NCBI GenBank assembly: GCA_965370805.1
Contig: CBDUVZ010000035.1
Span: 1 to 24,800 of the forward strand
Reading direction: 5' to 3'
Origin: CBDUVZ01 sp965370805
GTDB taxonomy: Bacteria; Hydrothermota; Tepidihabitantia; Tepidihabitantales; Tepidihabitantaceae
DNA: 24,800 nt
Each line of letters starts with the position of its first letter. The stretch's first letter is position 1. The notes under the pieces were generated by a model, which made no database searches, was not told the DNA's origin, and saw only the letters and a list, made by a program, of their open reading frames with translations. This document shows, one piece after another, positions 1 through 5,780 of this stretch. The translations under genes and the position numbers were made by a program.

Positions 1-20
1 GCCGGACTTGGGCAGCGGAA

Positions 21-545
21 ATGACCTGCGAAGTCATAGCCCGGGTCCAGCGGGGTCTGGACGAGGAAGCCGCGCTGGAGGCTTTCACCGCCTGCTGGCG
101 GATACTGGTGCCGGACTGCCCGGACGAGGAGGCGGAGCGTCTGCTCGAACTGTGCCGGGCGAAGTTGCGGCCGCCGGTGCCTCACCCGAATGAGGAGGAA
201 GCGTGCCATGCTTTCGGAGTGGACCGGGTTTCGAGCGAGTTGCTTCAGGTCGACATCGGCAAGGAAACCGAATTCGATCTGGCGAAGCGGCGAAGCGCGA
301 TGGACTGCCTGCAACAGGCGCTGACGATGATGCCGCCGTGGACGAGACGGTGCGTGATGGGCAGGCTGGCGCATCGGAAGAGCTACGCGGCCCTCGCCCG
401 CGAGTTCGAGCTGCCGGTGGAGAAGCTCAAGGAGCTGCTGGACTACGTCCGCAGCCAGGTGCGTCGGTACACGACGTTCTTTGACGACGACTGGTACTGG
501 TGCGACTGCGGGTCGCCGGGCGCGGCAGCCGGCGGAGAGAAGTAG
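21..545 (+). CDS. Putative DNA-binding protein with sigma-70 region 4-like helix-turn-helix
   Basis: A 174-residue acidic protein. Residues about 95-145 (ALTMMPPWTRRCVMGRLAH, then SYAALAREFELPVEKLKELL) have the pattern of a sigma-70 region 4 helix-turn-helix: a helix on 'L..MPPWTR..V', then 'SYAALAREFELPVEKLKELL', then a basic 'VRSQVRRY' helix. In sigma factors this module contacts the -35 element. The N-terminal half (residues 1-80) lacks a clear region 2, so this may be a diverged ECF-like sigma or only a regulator with such an HTH. The tail is unusual: FFDDDWYWCDCG with two Cys close together. The frame stays open upstream of this ATG to the window edge, so the real start may lie outside. 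The next gene begins 6 nt after the stop, suggesting co-transcription. Function is inferred from the HTH alone. Confidence 0.6.
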   Translation: MTCEVIARVQRGLDEEAALEAFTACWRILVPDCPDEEAERLLELCRAKLRPPVPHPNEEEACHAFGVDRVSSELLQVDIGKETEFDLAKRRSAMDCLQQALTMMPPWTRRCVMGRLAHRKSYAALAREFELPVEKLKELLDYVRSQVRRYTTFFDDDWYWCDCGSPGAAAGGEK

Positions 546-551
546 GCCGTG

Positions 552-824
552 ATGCGGGTAGTCGGACCGTACCGGAACCGGGTGCGCTACTCGACGTATG
601 AGGAGTTGACCGGGGACGTCGGCGACCTGGTGCGGACACACGGGCGCATCGTGACCCTGGTCGTGCCCTATCTCAACTTCGCCCGCAAGGCGGCAAAAGC
701 AATAGCGCGGCTCGAACCGGACGAGTCCCGGGCTTACTGCGAAGGGCTGATGGCCGAGTACCTGAAGTCGCCGCGGATACCCCGCGAGATGTTGGAGATG
801 ATCCTGGCCCGGATTGCGGGCTGA
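552..824 (+). CDS. Small hypothetical protein
   Basis: A protein of about 90 residues that I do not recognise. It has no signal peptide or membrane segment and looks mostly helical: an N-terminal stretch with YRNRVRYSTYEELTGDV, a middle 'VVPYLNFARKAAKAIARLEP' and a C-terminal 'IPREMLEMILARIAG'. A GTG lies directly before the ATG (549), so either codon could initiate; GGAGAGAAG just upstream can serve as the ribosome site. It follows the HTH gene by 6 nt and very probably shares its mRNA, so it could be a partner of that regulator, but no motif supports a specific role. It ends just before the repeat array. Confidence 0.6.
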   Translation: MRVVGPYRNRVRYSTYEELTGDVGDLVRTHGRIVTLVVPYLNFARKAAKAIARLEPDESRAYCEGLMAEYLKSPRIPREMLEMILARIAG

Positions 825-985
825 AACACCAGGACACCAGGGGCTCAGGAGCGGAAGAGACAACCGCCAAGGTCGCCAAGAGCGCCAAGGTAGAGAACCG
901 GAGCGGAGAGGAGTAAACACCAAGGCACCAAGGACACGAAGAGGAAAGCTGTCATTGCGAGCGAAGCGCGGCAATCCCAAGCGTA
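823..985 (+). repeat. Composite intergenic array: 9-nt CCAAG units plus palindromic GTCATTGCGA element
   Basis: This gene-free stretch holds three short arrays of 8-9-nt units: a CACCAGG pair at 828-843, three CGCCAAG units at 864-890, and CACCAAGG units at 916-940. A copy of the GTCATTGCGA...GGCAAT element follows at 951-983; its ends (ATTGC and GCAAT) are inverted. The same pairing of CCAAG array and GTCATTGCGA element recurs at 11662-11740 (inverted) and 19998-20125. From 985 to 1103 I see only GAAGCCGAAGGCCGAAAGCC-type heptad-like sequence and no gene. Confidence 0.8.
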
Positions 986-1103
986 GAGGGGCGGCACGAG
1001 CGACAGGCAGGTTGAAGCCGAAGGCCGAAAGCCAGGAGTCAACGGCCAAAGTGCGGATTACGGGTGGCGGTCCCGGATTCCCGGGAAGGTCATGAATGGC
1101 CGG

Positions 1104-1964
1104 CTACATGTATCCGGGTCTCGAGCGATACCAGAAGCCGATGCCGACTCCAAGGTTGAGCGTGATACTTGAATGGTAGTCCGAGCCTCGCCAGCTATGG
1201 GTCCAGTTCAGCTCGACGCCGGGCATGACATCCCGCCATTCCCAGTGGATTCCCGCTCCTGCCCCGACACTGCCCGAGATCGAACCCATGACGTACCCGA
1301 ATGTGTTGGTCTGACAGGACACCGGGAATAGGTAGGGCGGCGCGCTGGCCAGATAAAGGTAGACCGGTAGAATCGCGGGCAATCCGTCGCGGGTGCCTCC
1401 CTCGTCGTACCACTCGGCCAGCTTGAACCCGAGGAGGTAGCCCAAGTCCGAGGTTAGACCACGACCCCACGCACACCCGCCGACTTCGAGTTGTGTGCCG
1501 ACCCATCCGGTGGTCCAGCCGGTGTTGTCCGTGTTTCCGGCGGCGAAGCCGGGCCAGCCGACGCTCGCGCGCCCGAGCTGGAAGTGCATGTACCGTCGGT
1601 CGGATGCTCTCACCGGACCAACCAGGTAGAGCACCTCCGAGTTCAAGCCACGGCTACGCAGGGCGAAGTCGACGACAGTGGTAGCAGCGCTGCTGACGGC
1701 ACACTTCCTTTTCCCGCTGGGGTATCCCATATAGCTGACCTCCAGGGTGTACTTCCCGGCCGGGACGTTGGGAATCATGTAGTGACCGTGCACGTCTGTG
1801 GATGCGTCCATCTGGAGCTCTCCAAGCACGACATTGGCCCCGGGAAGCGGGCTGCCGGTTTTCGTGTCGGTCACACTTCCTCTGATGATCCCTACTTCTG
1901 CCTGCGCCATCGTTGCGGCAGTAGCCACCGCCAACGCGAAGAGGAGGAGCCGTGTCCGTCTCAC
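1104..1964 (-). CDS. Exported protein with carboxypeptidase-regulatory-like domain, probable outer-membrane protein
   Basis: About 286 residues from the GTG at 1964. That start gives a standard signal peptide (RRTRLLLFALAVATAATMAQA) and sits 6 nt downstream of a promoter; longer ATG starts in the same frame only add a non-signal-like extension. Residues about 25-105 form a carboxypeptidase regulatory-like beta-sandwich: 'GIIRGSVTDTKTGSPLPGAN', then 'ASTDVHGHYMIPNVPAGKYT' and 'LEVSYMGY'. In FCB bacteria this domain is common at the N-terminus of TonB-dependent receptors and surface proteins. The remainder is Gly/aromatic-rich with alternating hydrophobic strands and ends '...GVGIGFWYRSRPGYM', which looks like a small beta-barrel, but no plug domain or TonB box is visible. 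It is divergent from the gene at 2185. Substrate unknown. Confidence 0.75.
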   Translation of the reverse strand: MRRTRLLLFALAVATAATMAQAEVGIIRGSVTDTKTGSPLPGANVVLGELQMDASTDVHGHYMIPNVPAGKYTLEVSYMGYPSGKRKCAVSSAATTVVDFALRSRGLNSEVLYLVGPVRASDRRYMHFQLGRASVGWPGFAAGNTDNTGWTTGWVGTQLEVGGCAWGRGLTSDLGYLLGFKLAEWYDEGGTRDGLPAILPVYLYLASAPPYLFPVSCQTNTFGYVMGSISGSVGAGAGIHWEWRDVMPGVELNWTHSWRGSDYHSSITLNLGVGIGFWYRSRPGYM

Positions 1965-1970
1965 GAATGC

Positions 1971-1999
1971 AGTATGGAGCGGTTGGGGCGAGATGTCAA
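1971..1999 (-). promoter_or_regulatory. Sigma-70-type promoter, leaderless geometry
   Basis: On the minus strand a perfect TTGACA (1999-1994) is followed by 17 nt and CATACT (1976-1971). Exactly 6 nt separate the -10 box from the GTG start at 1964, so transcription would begin at or next to the start codon. No Shine-Dalgarno sequence can fit. Confidence 0.7.
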
Positions 2000-2184
2000 G
2001 AAGCCGACGGGCTTGCTGAGGACAACTCCGCATTCCGTTCATTCATAGCCGCAGTGCAGGCGGGCAGGAATTGCCGAGTGAGCCTGGTGAGTTCTTTGTT
2101 ACGGTTCTTCCACTCCGGCGACTTACCTGGTGCCGGGGTGCTGCACTGTTGACTGGACAGGGGGGTGATGAGAAGCTAGCCTTA

Positions 2185-3366
2185 GTGGTTGTGCAGCAGC
2201 GTTTTCTTGTTGTTCTGAGGCTGTTGGTCGCGGTCGGTGCGGCGTTCGTTGGTTGCGACGGGCCGGCGGTCGGCAACAGCCCGCCGACTGTCGTTATTAC
2301 GTCAGCGCCGGAGCACGTTGTTCCGGTTGACAGCGTTACTTTTGGTTGGACCGGGCAGGACGTGGACGGCAACCTGGCCGGGTTCTGCTACGGGCTGGAT
2401 GATTCGACCCCGGATACCTGGACCGGCGATTCCGCGGTGGTGCTGCGTGGGGTGGCGTTCGGTTCGCACGAGTTCTACGTGCGGGCCGAGGATGATTCGG
2501 GCGCCCGGTCCGCGGCTGCGGTTCGTTCGTTTCGGGTGGAGTACGACAGTGCGGTTGCCCGGCGCGGGAGCGATACCACCCTCGAAATAGCGACCTGGAA
2601 CATTCAGAACTTTCCGAAGCAGGGGGACGAGACGATCAACAAGCTGCGGGCGATGATGGTGCGGCTGGATATCGACTTGTACGCAATCCAGGAGATTGAG
2701 GATACGCTGGCGTTCAGCCGGTTCGTGGACGGGCTGGACGGATACGAAGGGCTTTACTCGCAGGATGATTACGGTTCGTTCTACCAGAAAACCGGGGTGG
2801 TCTATCGGAGCGATATCATCACAGTCAGCGATGTGCGCCAGTTGTTCTGGTGGCATGATTCCGTGACCCGGCCGCCGCTGGAGATGGTGGTGTCCGCGAG
2901 TCTTGGTGGCGGGACGTTCGAGTTCAAGCTGATTGTGCTCCATTTCAAAGCCGGGTGGGGAGATGACGACCGGGCTCTGCGTGCGGCTTCGTGTCGGCTG
3001 CTGAAGGAGTACCTGGACGATGAGCTTGAGCACGGGTCGGAGCGGGAGTTCGTGGTCGTCGGCGACTGGAACGACTTGCTCGATGACCCGCCGGAGGTGA
3101 ACGTCTTCGCGCCGTTCCTCGACGACACACTGGATTACCGGTTTCTGACCTGGCCGCTGCGGGGAAGCAGCCGGCACGGTTCCTACATCGGCGGGAGCAG
3201 CAGTTCCCTGATTGACCACCTGATGGTGACGAGCGCGGTCCTGGATGAGTACGAAGGCGGGACGACGATGACACTGAGGCTGGATGATGAGGTCGGTCAG
3301 TACGAGAACGTGGTTTCGGACCACCGGCCGGTGATGGCCTGCTTCCCGGTGTTTGGAAGTCGATGA
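2185..3366 (+). CDS. Exported endonuclease/exonuclease/phosphatase (EEP) family protein, likely lipoprotein
   Basis: About 393 residues from GTG 2185 (GTG 2191 is also possible). The N-terminus is a hydrophobic signal, RFLVVLRLLVAVGAAFVGC, whose Cys24 could be lipidated; Phe at -3 is a weak lipobox. Residues about 30-125 resemble a beta-sandwich ('SVTFGWTGQDVDGNLAGF', 'FYVRAEDDSGARS'). The EEP metal-dependent phosphodiesterase domain follows, with the expected motifs: TWNIQNF (N139), AIQEIED (E170), LHFKAG, VVGDWND (D294, N296), SLIDHLMV and VSDHRPVMA (D379, H380). The catalytic set looks complete. Members cleave DNA, RNA or other phosphoesters; the exported location suggests extracellular nucleic-acid scavenging, which is inference. 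Its TGA overlaps the next gene's ATG (ATGA), indicating translational coupling. Confidence 0.85.
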   Translation: MVVQQRFLVVLRLLVAVGAAFVGCDGPAVGNSPPTVVITSAPEHVVPVDSVTFGWTGQDVDGNLAGFCYGLDDSTPDTWTGDSAVVLRGVAFGSHEFYVRAEDDSGARSAAAVRSFRVEYDSAVARRGSDTTLEIATWNIQNFPKQGDETINKLRAMMVRLDIDLYAIQEIEDTLAFSRFVDGLDGYEGLYSQDDYGSFYQKTGVVYRSDIITVSDVRQLFWWHDSVTRPPLEMVVSASLGGGTFEFKLIVLHFKAGWGDDDRALRAASCRLLKEYLDDELEHGSEREFVVVGDWNDLLDDPPEVNVFAPFLDDTLDYRFLTWPLRGSSRHGSYIGGSSSSLIDHLMVTSAVLDEYEGGTTMTLRLDDEVGQYENVVSDHRPVMACFPVFGSR

Positions 3367-3929
3367 GGACGATCAGGGGCAAGCCGGAAGGCTGGGAGAT
3401 GCCGTATCTTCCCGGCGCGCTGATTATCGTGCCGCCCGAGTCCACGCGAGGCAAAGTGGACCGGCTGCGCCGGAAGCACGACTCCGCGTCCGCCGAGCGA
3501 GTCACGGCCCACATAACCGTGGCCCAGCCTTTCCGGGACCAGCCGGGTGATGAGGAATTGAAGATGGTGAAGCAGGTGCTGGCGCAGTTCGAGCCTTTCC
3601 GGCTGGAGTACGGACCGCTGCGGAATTTCCTGCCGCATCCGTGCATCTGGTTCGATGTCCGACCCGCGGACAAGGTGCTGGCGATACGGAAGGCGCTGCA
3701 CGCCACCGGGCTCTTCAATACCGACCTGCCGTTTACCAGGGGGTTTGTTCCCCACATGAGCATAACCGATGGCGCTCCGGATGCGGAGGAGACCGGGCGG
3801 CTGTTTGAGAAGCTGAAGAGCAAGGTCCGCGGCGGCAGGTTCGCGGTCAGCAGATTGGTGTACACCCGGCCGGACTGGCAGACGAAGTTCCAGGTTGTGG
3901 AGTCGCTGCCGCTCGGCCGGAAGAAATAG
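3363..3929 (+). CDS. 2'-5' RNA ligase superfamily / 2H phosphoesterase
   Basis: 188 residues with the two signature tetrapeptides of the 2H fold: AHITVA (H50, T52) and PHMSIT (H131, S133). The pair forms the active site for hydrolysis or ligation of 2',3'-cyclic or 2'-5' phosphodiester bonds. The spacing and the closing strand 'FAVSRLVYTRPDW' fit the LigT/ThpR-like group. No signal peptide is seen, so it should be cytoplasmic. The start at 3363 overlaps the upstream stop by 4 nt and has GGAAG just before it. A second in-frame ATG at 3399 is preceded by GGAAGG at good spacing and gives the more usual N-terminus MPYLPGALIIVPP, so the protein may be 12 residues shorter. The RNA substrate cannot be told. 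Confidence 0.85.
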   Translation: MRTIRGKPEGWEMPYLPGALIIVPPESTRGKVDRLRRKHDSASAERVTAHITVAQPFRDQPGDEELKMVKQVLAQFEPFRLEYGPLRNFLPHPCIWFDVRPADKVLAIRKALHATGLFNTDLPFTRGFVPHMSITDGAPDAEETGRLFEKLKSKVRGGRFAVSRLVYTRPDWQTKFQVVESLPLGRKK

Positions 3930-3937
3930 GGAAACGG

Positions 3938-3960
3938 CGAATGACGAAGTACGAATTCGG
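3938..3960 (+). repeat. Short heptad-repeat fragment (GAATGNC family)
   Basis: Reads as consecutive 7-mers GAATGAC, GAAGTAC, GAATTCG. This is the same period-7 family as the arrays at 8386-8512, 10056-10093 and 11579-11600. Confidence 0.55.
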
Positions 3961-3963
3961 ACC

Positions 3964-3979
3964 ATGCCGAAGGTGGGAG
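3964..3979 (-). repeat. 16-bp duplicate of the tRNA-Leu 3' end
   Basis: The 16 bases ATGCCGAAGGTGGGAG are identical to 4064-4079, which is the 3' acceptor strand plus part of the T arm of the tRNA-Leu gene. The two copies are exactly 100 bp apart in the same orientation. The rest of the tRNA is absent here. It may be a trace of an integration event or of a lost tandem tRNA. Confidence 0.7.
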
Positions 3980-4064
3980 GCGTTATCCGAAGGGCGACGA
4001 CTCGGGATGATTCATGTGGACGCGGGCCAGACAGTGGGCGGCCGACCAACTGTGATCAGGAGAA

Positions 4065-4150
4065 TGCCGAAGGTGGGAGTCGAACCCACAAGTCCGTCGC
4101 CGGACGGTGGATTTTGAGTCCACTGCGTCTGCCAGTTCCGCCACTTCGGC
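4065..4150 (-). tRNA. tRNA-Leu (CAA anticodon)
   Basis: The minus strand folds as an 86-nt class II tRNA. The acceptor stem is GCCGAAG/CTTCGGC with discriminator A. The D arm is GCGGAACTGGCAGACGC. The anticodon stem GTGGA/TCCAC encloses the loop CTCAAAA, giving anticodon CAA, which reads UUG. The long variable arm (CGTCCGGCGACGG) is typical of Leu. The T arm is GTGGG-TTCGACT-CCCAC. The 3' CCA is not encoded, since TTC follows the discriminator, so a CCA-adding enzyme is needed. Confidence 0.95.
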
Positions 4151-4176
4151 TCCGCTACTTCGAGGATAGCAACAGG

Positions 4177-4204
4177 ATTGTAGAACTGACGCCGGGGCAG
4201 TCAA
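4177..4204 (-). promoter_or_regulatory. Promoter of tRNA-Leu
   Basis: On the minus strand TTGACT (4204-4199) is followed by a 16-nt spacer and TACAAT (4182-4177), about 26 nt upstream of the tRNA 5' end. Its -35 box lies only 6 bp from the oppositely oriented -35 box at 4211. Confidence 0.7.
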
Positions 4205-4210
4205 GGTCGG

Positions 4211-4239
4211 TTGACACCGGTGCTGCCGGCTGGTATTCT
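4211..4239 (+). promoter_or_regulatory. Sigma-70-type promoter, leaderless geometry
   Basis: TTGACA (4211-4216), a 17-nt spacer, then TATTCT (4234-4239). The ATG at 4246 lies 6 nt beyond the -10 box, so the transcript should start at or beside the start codon. Confidence 0.75.
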
Positions 4240-4245
4240 CGGGCC

Positions 4246-5646
4246 ATGAAACTGAATTGGCGGATGTGCCTTGTTGTTCTTGTTCTGGTGGCCTGCGGCG
4301 GATGGCCTGGTTCCAGCCTGCCGGTCGCGGAGACGGATGAGACGTGGCTTTCGACCTGGCTTGGAGACCGGAAGATCGGGTATACGATTTCGCGGTGCAG
4401 CCGGGACGGTGGCGGCTACCGGTTCGAGAACCTGATGAGCATGGAGATTGCCATGGCGAGCCGGGTCCAGAAGGTGCGTTCCCACAGTGCTGTGACTGTC
4501 GGACCCGGGTTTGAGTTGCGGTCGTTCACTTTCAGTTTCGAGTCCCAGACCCGCAGCTTCGCGGCCGGCGGAACGGTGCAGGGGGACGAGTTGACAATCA
4601 GGATACAGGGCGACAAGCCGAGGGTGTTGAAGCTGAAGGGGCAGGTGTATCCGATGTCGGCGCTGGGCAGGCTGGCGGTGGACCGGAAGTTGAAGCCGGG
4701 AACCACGCATCGGTTCCAGGTGTTCGACGCGACCGTGATGGCGGTCGTGCCGGTCGAGATTGTTGTCGACGGCCGGGAGAGTATTACCGTTGCGGGCGAG
4801 GAATACGATGCGCTCAAAGTGCGGACCCGGATAGCCGGGTTTGAAGTCGAGTCATGGCTGGACAGCCAGGGGATGGTGTTGAGAGAGAAGTCACCGCCCG
4901 GAATCAGGTCGGAGCGGACGACTCCGAAGAAGGCAGTGGCCCGGGTCGCCGGCGGAAGCCTCGACCTACTGAAGATGTTCCGGGTGGAAGTGGATAGTGC
5001 GGTTCCGCGCCCGGCGGAGGTCAGGCGGGCCAAACTGGCAATCAGCGGGATTGATGACGAAGGGGTTTTCGTGGACGGCAATCAGCGGATACTGGAACAC
5101 AATCCCCTGGTGGTGGAGATTACGATGCCCGAGTTGCCGGACAAGCCGGTCAAACTGCCGCTTCAGGTTCAGACCGAGTTCCTCAAGCCGTCACTGGAGA
5201 TTCAGTGCGATGACCCTGCGCTGCGGGAGAAGGCATTCGAAGCCGTCGGCCGGCCCGAGGATGCCGTATCCGGGGCGAGGGAACTGGTGTCATGGGTTTT
5301 CACCGTTATGGACAAGGTGCCGACCGCGTCTTTCCCGACCGCGCTGGACGTGCTGAAGCACATGGAAGGCGACTGCAACGAACACGCGGTCTTCTTTGCC
5401 GCGCTGGCCCGTGCGGTCGGGATACCGGCCAAGGTTGCGGTCGGACTGGTGTACATGGACGGCGCGTTCTACTACCACGCGTGGAATGAAGTGTTCCTTG
5501 GCCGGTGGGTTCCGGTTGATGCCACGTTCGGGGAGTTCCCGGCCGGGGCCCTGCGCCTGAAGCTGCACGAAGGCGGGCTCAAAGAGCAGGCGCGGATTCT
5601 ATCCGTCGTCGGGAAGCTGGATATCCGGATACTCGAGTTCGAGTAG
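4246..5646 (+). CDS. Transglutaminase-like domain lipoprotein
   Basis: 466 residues. The start at ATG 4246 is fixed by the promoter and by a textbook lipoprotein signal: MKLNWRMCLVVLVLVAC with lipobox L-V-A-C and lipidated Cys17. The middle part (residues about 30-340) is beta-rich and of unknown role. The C-terminal part is a transglutaminase-like papain-fold domain with its triad in order: Cys377 in GDCNEHAVFFAALARAVGIP, His411 in YYHAWNEVF and Asp425 in PVDATFG. Such bacterial domains act as cysteine peptidases or amidases, or as transglutaminases; the sequence does not say which. The protein should be anchored to a membrane facing the periplasm or outside. It is a single gene, convergent with the prolyl isomerase gene, and shares a divergent promoter region with tRNA-Leu. 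Confidence 0.88.
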   Translation: MKLNWRMCLVVLVLVACGGWPGSSLPVAETDETWLSTWLGDRKIGYTISRCSRDGGGYRFENLMSMEIAMASRVQKVRSHSAVTVGPGFELRSFTFSFESQTRSFAAGGTVQGDELTIRIQGDKPRVLKLKGQVYPMSALGRLAVDRKLKPGTTHRFQVFDATVMAVVPVEIVVDGRESITVAGEEYDALKVRTRIAGFEVESWLDSQGMVLREKSPPGIRSERTTPKKAVARVAGGSLDLLKMFRVEVDSAVPRPAEVRRAKLAISGIDDEGVFVDGNQRILEHNPLVVEITMPELPDKPVKLPLQVQTEFLKPSLEIQCDDPALREKAFEAVGRPEDAVSGARELVSWVFTVMDKVPTASFPTALDVLKHMEGDCNEHAVFFAALARAVGIPAKVAVGLVYMDGAFYYHAWNEVFLGRWVPVDATFGEFPAGALRLKLHEGGLKEQARILSVVGKLDIRILEFE

Positions 5647-5780
5647 CCGGAGCCGTCTCAGAGCCTGTCCCCGATTCCTCAATTTCGTCCTGCGGCCTGA
5701 TGAAGTCCGGACTTGTGCCGGTTAGTCGCTCGTGATACGCCGATTCGCCGGCCTCGGGACCGCGATGCGCGCTGGGGCTT

